Part shown: positions 25,382 to 34,226 of the stretch, piece after piece
Numbering within the stretch: the first letter of the stretch is position 1
Layout: each line of letters begins with the position of its first letter
From: an uncultured Oscillospiraceae bacterium
Lineage (GTDB): Bacteria > Bacillota > Clostridia > Oscillospirales > Acutalibacteraceae
Assembly (NCBI GenBank): GCA_900543555.1
Contig: UQRL01000006.1
Location: 3,115-67,114, forward strand
Reading direction: 5' to 3'
Length of the DNA stretch: 64,000 bases
The notes under the pieces: model-generated
The model's input: the letters and a program-made list of their open reading frames with translations, nothing else
Database searches by the model: none
What the model was told of the DNA's origin: nothing
Position numbers and translations under genes: made by a program

Positions 25382-25396
25382 TAGTTCGAGACCTAA
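25381..25396 (+). promoter_or_regulatory. MarR-type operator candidate
   Basis: TTAGTTCGAGACCTAA is an imperfect 16-bp palindrome (TTAGnTCnnGAnCTAA, 12 of 16 symmetric). It overlaps the end of the -10 box and covers the transcription start. Placement and TTAG/CTAA ends resemble MarR-family operators, which often control drug exporters. No marR gene is visible in the window. Confidence 0.4.
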
Positions 25397-25575
25397 CAAA
25401 AATCTTTTACATCCCTTTTCCGCCCTTCCATTTTTCTCGGGATGGGGCCGGAGGAAGAAGCAGCCGGGAACAGTCCGACCGGTGTCCACGCCGGCAGGGC
25501 GGTTTTCTTTCTATACCTATGCCCCCTTTTGGCAGGGATCCCGGCGGGGAAATTTTTTGAAAGGAAGGTTTTGCT

Positions 25576-27336
25576 ATGATTCGGACTCTGGCGAAAAGTA
25601 TTCGGGAATACAAGAAGCCTTCGATTCTGGCTCCCGTATTCGTCACGGGGGAAGTGGTCATGGAATGTATCATTCCCTTCATTATCGCCAACCTGGTCAA
25701 CGAGATCAAGGCGGGCATCTCCATGCCCATGCTGCTGGGCTATGGCGGCGTGCTCATCCTGATGGCCGGCCTTTCCCTGGCCTTTGGCGCTCTGGCCGGC
25801 AAGGCGTGTTCCACTGCCAGCTGCGGCTTTGCCCGCAACCTGCGCAAGGACATGTTCTACAAGATCCAGGGCTACTCCTTTGAGAACATCGACAAGTTCT
25901 CCGTCTCCAGCCTGGTCACACGGCTGACCACGGACATCACCAATGTACAGATGGCCTATATGATGATCATTCGCACGGCGGTGCGCAGCCCCTTAATGCT
26001 CATCTTCTCCTTTGTTATGGGTTTTGTCATGGGCGGGAAAATGGCCTTTATTTTCCTGTTCACCATCCCCGTGCTGGGCATTGGGCTGTTTTTCGTCACC
26101 AAAAAGACCATGCCCCTGTTCCGCCGGGTGTTCCGCAAGTACGACGCCCTGAACGCCTCTGTACAGGAGAACATCCGGGGCATGCGGGTAGTCAAGGCCT
26201 ATGTGCGGGAAGACCACGAGAAGAAAAAGTTTGACCGCGCCGCCGAGGACGTGCAGAAGGACTTTACCAAGGCTGAGCGCATTCTGGCCATCAACAACCC
26301 CCTGATGCAGTTCTGCATCTATGTGGTGATGATTTTCGTCATGTCCTTTGGCTCTTACACCGTCATCACCAGCCAGGGCCTGGACCTGGACGTGGGGCAG
26401 ATGTCCTCTCTGCTCACCTACTCCTTCCAGATCCTGATGAGCCTGATGATGGTCTCCATGATCTTCGTGATGGTCACCATGTCCCTGGAGTCCGCCGAGC
26501 GTATTGTGGAGGTCCTTTCGGAAGAGAGCACCCTGCAGAACCCGGAAAACCCCGTCATGGAGGTCAAGGACGGCTCCATCGACTTTGACCATGTGAACTT
26601 TAAGTACTCGAAAAAGGCCAGCCGCAACGCCCTCTCTAACATTGACCTGCACATCAAGAGCGGCGAGATTGTGGGCATTTTGGGAGGGACGGGCTCCTCA
26701 AAAACCTCTCTGATCCAGCTGATCCCCCGCCTGTATGACGCCACCGAGGGCACCGTGAAGGTGGGCGGCGTGGACGTGCGGGACTATGACCTGGAAACCC
26801 TGCGCAACCAGGTGGCCGTGGTGCTGCAAAAGAACGAGCTGTTCTCCGGCACGATCAAGGAGAACCTGCGCTGGGGCAATCCCCATGCCACCGACGAGGA
26901 ACTGGAAGAGGCCTGCCGCCTCTCTCAGGCGGACGAGTTCATCCAGCAGTTCCCCCAAAAGTATGACACCTACATCGAGCAGGGCGGCTCCAACGTGTCC
27001 GGCGGCCAGAAGCAGCGGCTGTGCATTGCCCGGGCCCTGCTGAAAAAGCCCAAGATTTTGATTTTGGATGACTCCACCAGCGCGGTGGACACCCGCACCG
27101 ACGCCCTCATCCGCCAGGGCTTCCGCAAATTTATCCCCGAGACCACCAAGATCATCATTGCCCAGCGGGTGGCCTCTGTGCAGGACGCCGACCGGATCCT
27201 CCTGATGAAGAACGGCGAGATTGAGGCCATGGGCAGCCATGAGGAACTGATGGCCTCTAACCCCACCTATCGGGAGATCTACACCTCGCAGAACCGCGTG
27301 AACTCTCAGGAAAAGGCAGGTGCTGAAAATGGCTGA
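25576..27336 (+). CDS. heterodimeric ABC exporter subunit with degenerate ATP site
   Basis: A 586-residue half-transporter: six transmembrane helices (about 15-300) followed by an ATPase domain. The Walker A is GGTGSSKTS (about 370-378), the signature VSGGQ is near 474, and Walker B is ILDDSTSAVD. Asp499 replaces the catalytic Glu, the mark of the non-hydrolysing site in heterodimeric exporters such as LmrCD, TmrAB and BmrCD. Its partner overlaps its stop codon. The SD is GAAAGGAAGG 7 nt before the ATG. The pair should export drugs, lipids or peptides across the cytoplasmic membrane. A MarR-like operator at its promoter fits a drug-exporter role. Confidence 0.9.
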   Translation: MIRTLAKSIREYKKPSILAPVFVTGEVVMECIIPFIIANLVNEIKAGISMPMLLGYGGVLILMAGLSLAFGALAGKACSTASCGFARNLRKDMFYKIQGYSFENIDKFSVSSLVTRLTTDITNVQMAYMMIIRTAVRSPLMLIFSFVMGFVMGGKMAFIFLFTIPVLGIGLFFVTKKTMPLFRRVFRKYDALNASVQENIRGMRVVKAYVREDHEKKKFDRAAEDVQKDFTKAERILAINNPLMQFCIYVVMIFVMSFGSYTVITSQGLDLDVGQMSSLLTYSFQILMSLMMVSMIFVMVTMSLESAERIVEVLSEESTLQNPENPVMEVKDGSIDFDHVNFKYSKKASRNALSNIDLHIKSGEIVGILGGTGSSKTSLIQLIPRLYDATEGTVKVGGVDVRDYDLETLRNQVAVVLQKNELFSGTIKENLRWGNPHATDEELEEACRLSQADEFIQQFPQKYDTYIEQGGSNVSGGQKQRLCIARALLKKPKILILDDSTSAVDTRTDALIRQGFRKFIPETTKIIIAQRVASVQDADRILLMKNGEIEAMGSHEELMASNPTYREIYTSQNRVNSQEKAGAENG

Positions 27337-29236
27337 GAAGCGACCCTCCGGCGCGAAAAGCGCCCCCATTTTGCTGCGGCTGATCAAGATGCTGTTCAGC
27401 TTTTACCCTGTTATGCTCCCCGTGGCCCTCGGCTGCATCCTCTTCAACGCCATCATCAGCTCCATCCCCTCCATCTTCATGCAGAATGTCATCTCCCTGG
27501 TGGAGCAGAGCTGGCAGGCGGGAGACTGGGCCGCCGTGGGCGGGCAGATCCTCCACTTTGTGCTCATCCTGGTGGTGCTCTATGTGCTCAGCCTGGCGGC
27601 GGGCACGGTGTTCAACCAGCTGATGGCCATTATCACCCAGGGCTCTCTTGCCAAGATGCGCGAAAAGATGTTCAACGGCATGCAGGACCTTCCCATCAAG
27701 TATTTTGACACCCATAATCACGGCGACGTGATGAGCTATTACACCAACGATATTGACACCCTGCGCCAGATGATCTCTCAAAGCCTTCCCCAGCTGATCA
27801 TCTCCACCGTGACCGTCATCACCGTGCTGGCCATTATGCTCTATTTCAGCGTGTGGATGACCCTGGTGGTGCTGGTGGGCGTGTTCTTCATGGTGCTGGT
27901 CACCAAAAAGGTGGGCGGCCGCTCTTCCAAGTATTTCATCCGCATGCAGCAGTCCATTGCCGCCACAGAGGGTGTGGTGGAAGAGATGATGAACGGCCAG
28001 AAGGTCATCAAGGTGTTCTGCCACGAGCAGGAAGCCCAGGCAGACTTCGACAAGGTCAACGACGAGCTGTTCCACAACGCCGAGCAGGCCAATATCTACG
28101 CCAACATGCTCATGCCCATCCTGAACAACATCGGCAACGTGCTGTATGTGTGCGTGGCCATCGTCTCGGGCATTCTGATGATGACGGGCGTCCCCAACCT
28201 GAGCATCTCCGGCATGGCCTTTGGCATCAGCATTGTGGTGCCGTTTTTGAACATGACCAAGCAGTTCTCCGGCAACGTCAGCCAGGTTTCCAACCAGCTG
28301 AACATGGTCATCATGGGCATGGCCGGCACCAAGCGGATCTTCAACTTGATTGACGAGAAGCCCGAAACAGACGAGGGCTATGTCACCTTGGTAAACGCCA
28401 AGGTGGACAAGGACGGCAACCTGGTGGAGTGCAAAGAGCGCACCAACGTGTGGGCCTGGAAACATCCCCACCAGGCGGAAGGCACCGTCACCTACACCCG
28501 TTTGCAGGGCGAAGTGGTGCTGGATGACGTGGACTTCGGCTATACCCCGGAGAAGCTGGTGCTGCACAACATCAGCCTGTACGCCAAGCCCGGCCAGAAG
28601 ATCGCCTTTGTGGGCTCCACCGGCGCGGGCAAGACCACCATCACCAACCTGATCAACCGGTTTTACGACATCGCCGACGGCAAAATCCGCTACGACGGCA
28701 TCAACATCAACAAGATCAAAAAGGCCGACCTCCGGCGCAGTTTGGGCATGGTGCTGCAGGACACCAACCTGTTCACCGGCACCGTAATGGACAACATCCG
28801 CTATGGCCGCCTGGAGGCCACCGACGAGGAGTGCATTGCCGCGGCCAAGCTGGCCGGCGCCCACGACTTCATCATCCGGCTGCCCCAGGGCTATGACACG
28901 CCCCTCTCCGGCAACGGCTCCAACCTGAGCCAGGGCCAGCGGCAGCTGCTGTCCATTGCCCGGGCCGCTGTGGCGGACCCCCCTGTGATGATTCTGGACG
29001 AGGCCACCTCCTCCATCGACACCCACACCGAGGCCATTGTGCAGAAGGGTATGGACGCTTTGATGACCGGCCGGACGGTGTTCGTCATTGCCCACCGCCT
29101 GAGCACCGTGCAGAACTCCGACGCCATTATGGTGCTGGACCATGGCCGCATTATCGAGCGGGGCACCCACGACCAGCTCATCGCCCAGCACGGCACCTAC
29201 TACCAGCTGTACACCGGCGCCCTGGAGCTGGAGTAA
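27329..29236 (+). CDS. heterodimeric ABC exporter subunit with canonical ATP site
   Basis: A 635-residue half-transporter with six transmembrane helices, Walker A GSTGAGKTT, an LSQGQ signature and ILDEATSSID with the catalytic Glu558. It also has an extra segment of about 40 residues before the ATPase domain (KVDKDGNLVECKE and following). It starts at the ATG at 27329, overlapping the upstream stop by 8 nt, so translation is probably coupled; an in-frame GTG at 27320 is less likely. It provides the hydrolysing site for the degenerate partner. A terminator follows at 29253-29284. Confidence 0.9.
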   Translation: MAEKRPSGAKSAPILLRLIKMLFSFYPVMLPVALGCILFNAIISSIPSIFMQNVISLVEQSWQAGDWAAVGGQILHFVLILVVLYVLSLAAGTVFNQLMAIITQGSLAKMREKMFNGMQDLPIKYFDTHNHGDVMSYYTNDIDTLRQMISQSLPQLIISTVTVITVLAIMLYFSVWMTLVVLVGVFFMVLVTKKVGGRSSKYFIRMQQSIAATEGVVEEMMNGQKVIKVFCHEQEAQADFDKVNDELFHNAEQANIYANMLMPILNNIGNVLYVCVAIVSGILMMTGVPNLSISGMAFGISIVVPFLNMTKQFSGNVSQVSNQLNMVIMGMAGTKRIFNLIDEKPETDEGYVTLVNAKVDKDGNLVECKERTNVWAWKHPHQAEGTVTYTRLQGEVVLDDVDFGYTPEKLVLHNISLYAKPGQKIAFVGSTGAGKTTITNLINRFYDIADGKIRYDGININKIKKADLRRSLGMVLQDTNLFTGTVMDNIRYGRLEATDEECIAAAKLAGAHDFIIRLPQGYDTPLSGNGSNLSQGQRQLLSIARAAVADPPVMILDEATSSIDTHTEAIVQKGMDALMTGRTVFVIAHRLSTVQNSDAIMVLDHGRIIERGTHDQLIAQHGTYYQLYTGALELE

Positions 29237-29252
29237 CCCCTCTTCTAAACGG

Positions 29253-29284
29253 AAAAGGACCGCCCTTCCGGGCGGCCCTTTTTT
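29253..29284 (+). terminator. terminator of the first ABC exporter operon
   Basis: CCGCCC-TTCC-GGGCGG core stem, extended by AAAAGG and CCTTTT, followed by a run of six T (29279-29284). Confidence 0.9.
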
Positions 29285-29353
29285 GTGCCCCGTTCTGGAG
29301 CATCCTTCTCTTTCCAAAAAGGGAAGGGCTTCCGCCGCCCCTTTGCCCATCAA

Positions 29354-29379
29354 AAAAGCCGCCCTTTGGGGCGGCTTTT
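29354..29379 (-). terminator. terminator of the murT-gatD operon
   Basis: AAAAGCCGCCC (29354-29364) pairs with GGGCGGCTTTT (29369-29379); a T-run follows on the minus strand. It lies 7 nt after the GatD-like stop codon. Confidence 0.85.
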
Positions 29380-29385
29380 GCGCGT

Positions 29386-30084
29386 TTATGCTTTCTCCCG
29401 GAAATCCTCCAGGCGCTTTTCGTAGGCAGCCTCCACTGCCTGTTCCAGGGCCAGAGGCACATCGCCGGCGCCCATGGCCTTCAGCAGGGAACGGGTAAAG
29501 GGCGGGTTGTTGACCAGCAGGGGCCCCAGCAGGTAGGTGCCGAAAAAGTGGTTCCGGCGCACCCCCTCAAAGGGGCACTTCTTGTTCAGGCCCACGCCCT
29601 TGGTCACGGTGAACAGGCCCTGCACCTCCCCCTTGGGATAGGCCATGGTGAACTGGGACTTAAAGCCCATCACCGGCCGGCCCTCAAACTCCCCCAGGAA
29701 GATGCTGTTATGCCGGTGCATCATGTCCCGCCGGGCGGTAAAGGGGAACAGGCCCAGGCAGGGGATGGCCTCCCCGCCCTCCTTCTGGATGCTCTCCCCC
29801 AGCAGCTCCAGGGCGTTGCCGGTAAAGAGAAAGGGCGTGCCCTGCTGGATGAGCTCCTCCAGCCGCTCCCGGTGGGGGCGCAGGCGTTCCAGCGCCAGCT
29901 CTTGGGTCCGCTCGGTCATAGGGCCCAGATAAACCAGGTCCACCGGTTCTTTGGCGAAGCGGGGTTCCTCCTGCAGGGAAGTCTCCACAAATTCCGCCTG
30001 GGGCAGGCAGCGCTTCAAATATTCCACATTGCTCAGGTCCCCGTACAGGTTGCACCGCTCGGGGAACAGCACCTCAATCCGCAT
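29386..30084 (-). CDS. gatD: GatD-like glutamine amidotransferase subunit without catalytic Cys and His
   Basis: A 232-residue class I glutamine-amidotransferase fold matching GatD, the glutaminase half of the lipid II isoglutaminyl synthase MurT/GatD. It has an N-terminal CNLYGDLSNVEYLKR typical of GatD and GTYLLGPLL near the C-terminus. The nucleophilic Cys (ICGGYQ-type in Staphylococcus) is Thr88 in FTGNALELLG, and the catalytic His of GTYLHGP is Leu186. Glutamine hydrolysis therefore looks impossible by the usual route. It overlaps the murT end by 11 nt and starts at an ATG with AGGAGG 9 nt upstream. It may stabilise MurT, deliver free ammonia, or have another role. The family call is firm; the activity is not. 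Confidence 0.8.
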   Translation of the reverse strand: MRIEVLFPERCNLYGDLSNVEYLKRCLPQAEFVETSLQEEPRFAKEPVDLVYLGPMTERTQELALERLRPHRERLEELIQQGTPFLFTGNALELLGESIQKEGGEAIPCLGLFPFTARRDMMHRHNSIFLGEFEGRPVMGFKSQFTMAYPKGEVQGLFTVTKGVGLNKKCPFEGVRRNHFFGTYLLGPLLVNNPPFTRSLLKAMGAGDVPLALEQAVEAAYEKRLEDFREKA

Positions 30085-31486
30085 GGGAAGCATCCTCCTT
30101 TCCCTGCTGGGGAGCGGGCGCGGCAGCCATGCGCTCCTTCAGCTGGCCTTTGATCTGCTTAGAGAGCTCCACCGCGTACAGGTCATAGAGCATGAACAGC
30201 GTGTCCACCTGAGAGAGGTCCACCGCTGCCGCGGCATCCAGGGGGTGCTCCATATGGCAGAGCTTTTCCGGCGGGATACCCGCCATCAGCAGCCGCACAT
30301 ACACATCCCAGTGCCGGGGCCCCGCGGCCACCACCTGGAGGATGTCCGGGCTGTTTAGAAACTCAAAGTCCGTGTCGTACAGCCAGGCCGTGTTTTCCAC
30401 CGAATGGGCGGCGTCGTGGGCGTCGTCCAAAAACAGCAGCACCGCCTTTTTGCCAGGGCAAAGGCGGGCGCTGGCGCAGGCCTGGGAACAGGCGATGGGG
30501 TTCTGCCCCTTAGCCAGGTGCAGAACGAGCCGCCGCCCGTTCACCGCAACCTCGTTGTAGCGGCTCTCCACAATGGTCAGCTTGTCCATGCACTGGGCCA
30601 CGCGCTCCTTGGGGAGGCCGAACTCACACAGCAGGGCCACCGCAGAGAGGGCATTGTACACATTGATCAGGTTGGTGTTGGGCAGGGGAAAGTCCTGGGG
30701 GCCGTCCGCACCCTGCACGGTCATCCGCCGGCTGTGCTGGTCCAGGGCCGTCACCCGGTAGGCCGGCACAGGAGAGGCCAGCCCGCACTGGGGGCACCGG
30801 GCCCGCCCAATGTGGTGGTACCGCCGGAACTCCCACTCCAGGGGGCTGCCGCACCGGGGGCAGGAGCGCACATCCTGCACCAGGTTGCGGGGCTCCGGCA
30901 CCTCGCCGGGCAGCAGGTCAATGCCGAAAAAGGCCCGGCGGTTGTGGGGCTTCAGGCTGGAGCACAGCAGGTCGTCGGCGTTTAGGACCAGCCGGGTGCT
31001 GTCGGGGATATACTGGTTCAAGATGTCCAGGATGAACTCCACATGGGCGTTGCGCTTGTAAGAGTCCCGGAAGATATTGGTGCACAGCAGCAAGTCCGGC
31101 TTGAGGTAGGGCAGAATGCGGGGGGCGCTGCGCTCATCCAGCTCAAAGACGGCCAGCTCCTTTTTGGGCCTGCCAAACAAGGTGGAGTTGGCGATCAGGC
31201 TGGAGGCCACGCCGGTGGCCACATTGGTGCCCGCCCGGTTGCAGGTGAAATCATAGCCGCACTGGGCCAGCACGTCCTCCACCAGGTTAGAGACCGTGGT
31301 CTTGCCGTTGGTGCCGGTAATGCCGATGACGGTTTTGGGCCGGGGCATGCGGCCCAAAAAGTCCGGGCACAGGATGATGGCCCAGCTGCCGGGCATAGAG
31401 GTGCCCTTGCGGCCGATAAGCTTCAGCACAAGGGCTGTGCCCTTGGCAAACAGCAGCGCAAAGTAAAAACGCAGGTTCCTTTTCAT
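30074..31486 (-). CDS. murT: MurT-like Mur-ligase subunit of lipid II isoglutaminyl synthase
   Basis: A 470-residue Mur-ligase-type enzyme: the ATP loop GITGTNGKTT is at about residues 55-64. A central Mur ligase domain carries an inserted zinc ribbon (Cys209, Cys212, Cys231, Cys234), and a C-terminal DUF1727-type domain follows. MurT activates the D-Glu carboxylate of lipid II for amidation on the cytoplasmic membrane face. The ATG at 31486 follows an AAGGAAAG; the open frame extends further upstream through AT-rich, non-coding-looking sequence. It is first of a two-gene operon with gatD. The partner has lost its glutaminase residues, so the nitrogen source is an open question. Confidence 0.88.
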   Translation of the reverse strand: MKRNLRFYFALLFAKGTALVLKLIGRKGTSMPGSWAIILCPDFLGRMPRPKTVIGITGTNGKTTVSNLVEDVLAQCGYDFTCNRAGTNVATGVASSLIANSTLFGRPKKELAVFELDERSAPRILPYLKPDLLLCTNIFRDSYKRNAHVEFILDILNQYIPDSTRLVLNADDLLCSSLKPHNRRAFFGIDLLPGEVPEPRNLVQDVRSCPRCGSPLEWEFRRYHHIGRARCPQCGLASPVPAYRVTALDQHSRRMTVQGADGPQDFPLPNTNLINVYNALSAVALLCEFGLPKERVAQCMDKLTIVESRYNEVAVNGRRLVLHLAKGQNPIACSQACASARLCPGKKAVLLFLDDAHDAAHSVENTAWLYDTDFEFLNSPDILQVVAAGPRHWDVYVRLLMAGIPPEKLCHMEHPLDAAAAVDLSQVDTLFMLYDLYAVELSKQIKGQLKERMAAAPAPQQGKEDASHAD

Positions 31487-31617
31487 AAATCTCGACTTCT
31501 TTCCTTTTTCATAATCCCTGTTGATGGCGTGGATCCACATATTATTAAACGAATTATAAATATTATGTATCCCCTGCATACTGTAACACAACCTTCCTCT
31601 TTTTTCAAGCCTCTCCC

Positions 31618-31646
31618 TTGACCTTTGTCATGGATTGCGCTATGAT
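31618..31646 (+). promoter_or_regulatory. promoter of the sugar isomerase-like gene
   Basis: TTGACC, 17-bp spacer, TATGAT, about 44 bp upstream of the ATG. The rest of this divergent gap (31487-31617) is AT-rich and should also hold the murT promoter; a TTGTGT-18-CATAAT pair on the minus strand near 31560-31590 is a weak candidate. Confidence 0.7.
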
Positions 31647-31689
31647 GAGCATAGATCCTTTATTTCTAACTTGACAGGAGGAGTTTTCC

Positions 31690-32511
31690 ATGAAAACCTT
31701 GCCCGTTGCCGTGCAGGTGTACTCTGTCCGTGAGGACGCGGAACGCGATTTTGCCGGCACTATGAAAAAAATCAAGGAGATGGGGTATGACGGCGTGGAG
31801 CTGGCCGGGCTGTACGGCCTGACCCCCAAAGAGGTGAAAGCCGCCATTGAGGACGCCGGCCTGGTGGCCCTTTCCGCCCATGTGCCCTTCCAGGAGCTGG
31901 TGGCCGATATGGAGGGCACCATTGCCCAGTATGTGGAGATCGGCGTCAAGTTCATCGCCATCCCCTATCTGATGGAGGAGGACCGCCCCGGCACCCCCAA
32001 GTTCGAGGGCAACGTAAAGCTGTTTGAGGAGATTGCCAAGGCCTGCAAGGCCCACGGCATCCAGACCCTCTACCACAACCACGACTTTGAGTTCCAGAAG
32101 ATGGCCGACGGCCGCTACGCCCTGGACTACATCTATGACACCATCCCTGCGGACCTGCTCCAGACGGAGATCGACACCTGCTGGGTGAAGGTGGCCGGCG
32201 AGGACCCCGCCGCTTACATCAAGAAGTACACCAATCGCTCTCCCCTGGTGCACCTGAAGGACTTCCACAAGGAGGGTAAGCCCGCCAACATGTACGAGCT
32301 CATCGGCACCGAAGTGAAAAAGGAGGAGAGCCACGGCACCTTCGAGTTCCGCCCCGTGGGCCACGGCGACCAGGACTTCGGCCCCATCCTGGAGGCCTCT
32401 GTGGAAGCCGGCGCCCAGTGGGTTGTGGTGGAGCAGGACCAGTCCAACGGACGTCCCCCCATGGAAGCCATCAACCTCAGCCGCCAGTACCTGAAAGAGC
32501 AGGGCTGGTGA
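31690..32511 (+). CDS. sugar phosphate isomerase/epimerase family protein (xylose isomerase-like TIM barrel)
   Basis: The 273-residue TIM-barrel protein of the AP-endonuclease-2/IolE-like superfamily has the family's metal-site motifs: HNHDFEF around residue 130, EIDTCWVKVAGEDP, HLKDFHK and a C-terminal VVVEQD. Members isomerise or epimerise sugars, inosose or keto-sugars. The substrate here cannot be told. It is monocistronic, with its own promoter (31618-31646), an AGGAGG 8 nt before the ATG and a terminator at 32612-32641. A structured non-coding element lies directly after its stop codon. Confidence 0.85.
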   Translation: MKTLPVAVQVYSVREDAERDFAGTMKKIKEMGYDGVELAGLYGLTPKEVKAAIEDAGLVALSAHVPFQELVADMEGTIAQYVEIGVKFIAIPYLMEEDRPGTPKFEGNVKLFEEIAKACKAHGIQTLYHNHDFEFQKMADGRYALDYIYDTIPADLLQTEIDTCWVKVAGEDPAAYIKKYTNRSPLVHLKDFHKEGKPANMYELIGTEVKKEESHGTFEFRPVGHGDQDFGPILEASVEAGAQWVVVEQDQSNGRPPMEAINLSRQYLKEQGW

Positions 32512-32594
32512 GCAGTTGCCTTTGGCAACTGCCCAGAGAAGCCCTCGAATCCGGAAGGGATTCGTTTTCGCTTTGTGAAAATCCGGGCTTCTCT
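32512..32594. other. highly structured non-coding element (hairpin plus three-way junction)
   Basis: GCAGTTGCC/GGCAACTGC (32512-32532) forms a hairpin. Next, AGAGAAGCCC (32535-32544) pairs perfectly with GGGCTTCTCT (32585-32594), closing a multiloop with two inner hairpins: CGAATCC/GGATTCG (32546-32564) and TTTTC/GAAAA (32565-32581). The element sits in the 324-bp gap between the isomerase gene and the second MATE gene. It may be a dispersed repeat or a structured RNA. The rest of the gap holds two terminators and another small stem (GTGGCGG/CCGCCAC, about 32660-32685). Confidence 0.45.
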
Positions 32595-32611
32595 CCATAA
32601 TAGTTGTTCTG

Positions 32612-32641
32612 AAAAGGCGTTCCTTTTGGGGGCGCCTTTTT
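32612..32641 (+). terminator. terminator of the sugar isomerase-like gene
   Basis: AAAAGGCG (32612-32619) pairs with CGCCTTTT (32633-32640), followed by TTCTCT. Confidence 0.75.
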
Positions 32642-32782
32642 CTCTCCCCCGAAAAAGGGCGGTGGCGGGAAAAAACCGCCACACCCCCCCTTGGGGACAA
32701 CCCCACTCCGTGTTCCTTTTTCATGCTCATTAGACAAGGCGGGAGGCAATTTGGTTACATAACTTTTTGAAAAAAGAAGGAA

Positions 32783-32815
32783 AAGGGCGCCCAAGCAAGT
32801 TGCTTGGGCGCCCTT
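32783..32815 (-). terminator. terminator of the second MATE gene
   Basis: Perfect 16-bp inverted repeat (AAGGGCGCCCAAGCAA with its complement). On the minus strand it is followed by TTTTCC and TTCTTTTTT. Confidence 0.9.
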
Positions 32816-32835
32816 CTTCGGGTTATTCCAGGTTT

Positions 32836-34188
32836 TTAAGCAGATTCTGTGCCGTCTTTCTTCCACAGCTCTTTCTGCCTCAGCAGGAGAATCAAAGCCA
32901 AAATGCCTGCCAGCACGGCAGTGCCGGCAAAGTTCAGCCACAGGCCTGTCAGCCCCAGGGGCCAGAACACGCCGATGAGGATTACCGGGAACACCAGGGC
33001 CGTGCACACGGAAATGGCCGAGGCCGCCACAGGCTTCTCTATGGCGGAGAGGAAGCTCTGGGTGGCGAAGCTGAACCACCGGGTAATGTAGGTCAGGCTG
33101 AACAGCAGCAGGGCGCTGACGGCCATCTCCAGATAGGCGGGGTCGGAATCCCCGGTGATGAAGAGACCGGCGATCTGCCGGGGGAACAGGGCCAGCACCG
33201 CCGTGGTGGCCAGCGCCAGGGTGATGGCCGCCGTGTAGCACCGCAGCTCAATGGCCTTGACACGCTTGATGTTGCGGGCGCCCCAGTTAAAGCCCACCGC
33301 GGGCTGGAGGGAGTCGCACATGCCATAGAGCAGCGGGTGGACAAAGCCGTCCATGGTCATCAAAATGCCGTAGACGGACACAGCGTTCTGCCCGCCGATG
33401 GCCAGCAGCACCACGTTCATAATGATGGAGGTGACGCGCCCGGCGATGTTGTTCAAAAAGCTGGGCAGCCCGCAGGAGACAATCTCCCGCAGGGCCTTGG
33501 CGTGGAACCGGGGCCGCACAAACCGCAGCTGCATCTTTCCCAAAAAGAAGGGGACAAAAGCCGCGATGGCGGTGAGGGCCATGCCCAGGCTGCTGCCCAG
33601 GGCCGCGCCCCGAATGCCGATTTTCAGCACGCCCATAAACAGCAGCTCAAAGCCCATGCAGGCCACAGACATGAAGATGTTCAGGATCATGCTGCGGCGG
33701 ATCTTCCCGCAAATGCGCAGGTAATTGTCCACGGCAAAGACAATGGTGGTGACCGGGGAGCAGAGGGCGTAGGTAACCAGATACTGAGTGGCCTGGTCCA
33801 GCAGCTCCCCCTGGGCGCCCATCCAGGAGAGGAAGGTCCGCCCGCCCAGGGCCAGCACCGCCCCGGACAGGATCCCCGCCAGCACCACCATAATGCTGGC
33901 GCAGGTGAAGTAGTTGTTGGCCTCTTTCTCATCCTTGCTGCCCAGCTTGATGGAGATGGGCACCGCGCTGCCCAGGCCGATCAAGTCCGCCAGGGCAAAG
34001 TTGATGATGACCAGGGGCATGGCCAGGTTGAATCCCGCAAAGGCGGTGTCCCCCAAAATGCGGCTGATGAAAATGCCGTCAGCCACCTGGTACAGGGCTG
34101 AGGCCAGCATCCCAATAGAGCCGGGGATGGCAGCCTTGAAGAACAGCCGGGTGGGCGGCGTCTGCGAAAACAGCGTCTTGTAATCCAT
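32836..34188 (-). CDS. MATE-family multidrug antiporter
   Basis: A 450-residue protein with about twelve predicted transmembrane helices (start MDYKTLFSQTPPTRLFF, then IPGSIGMLASALYQVADG), in the MepA-like MATE branch and only distantly like the other MATE protein at 23764-25152. The ATG at 34188 follows GAGAGGG at 6 nt. The promoter at 34227-34257 has a 19-bp spacer filled by a palindrome, the signature of MerR-family activation. That fits a drug exporter induced by its substrate. No merR gene lies next to it. Confidence 0.9.
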   Translation of the reverse strand: MDYKTLFSQTPPTRLFFKAAIPGSIGMLASALYQVADGIFISRILGDTAFAGFNLAMPLVIINFALADLIGLGSAVPISIKLGSKDEKEANNYFTCASIMVVLAGILSGAVLALGGRTFLSWMGAQGELLDQATQYLVTYALCSPVTTIVFAVDNYLRICGKIRRSMILNIFMSVACMGFELLFMGVLKIGIRGAALGSSLGMALTAIAAFVPFFLGKMQLRFVRPRFHAKALREIVSCGLPSFLNNIAGRVTSIIMNVVLLAIGGQNAVSVYGILMTMDGFVHPLLYGMCDSLQPAVGFNWGARNIKRVKAIELRCYTAAITLALATTAVLALFPRQIAGLFITGDSDPAYLEMAVSALLLFSLTYITRWFSFATQSFLSAIEKPVAASAISVCTALVFPVILIGVFWPLGLTGLWLNFAGTAVLAGILALILLLRQKELWKKDGTESA

Positions 34189-34226
34189 AGAATCCCTCTC
34201 AGTTCCTATACGCGAAATTGCTTTTT

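Noticed and set aside
27257..29353. A 698-codon open frame antisense to the ABC exporter subunit
   Set aside because: Complement of a strongly supported ABC gene; His/Gln/Gly-rich composition typical of a reverse-strand shadow. The same applies to the long antisense frame at 59166-60920.
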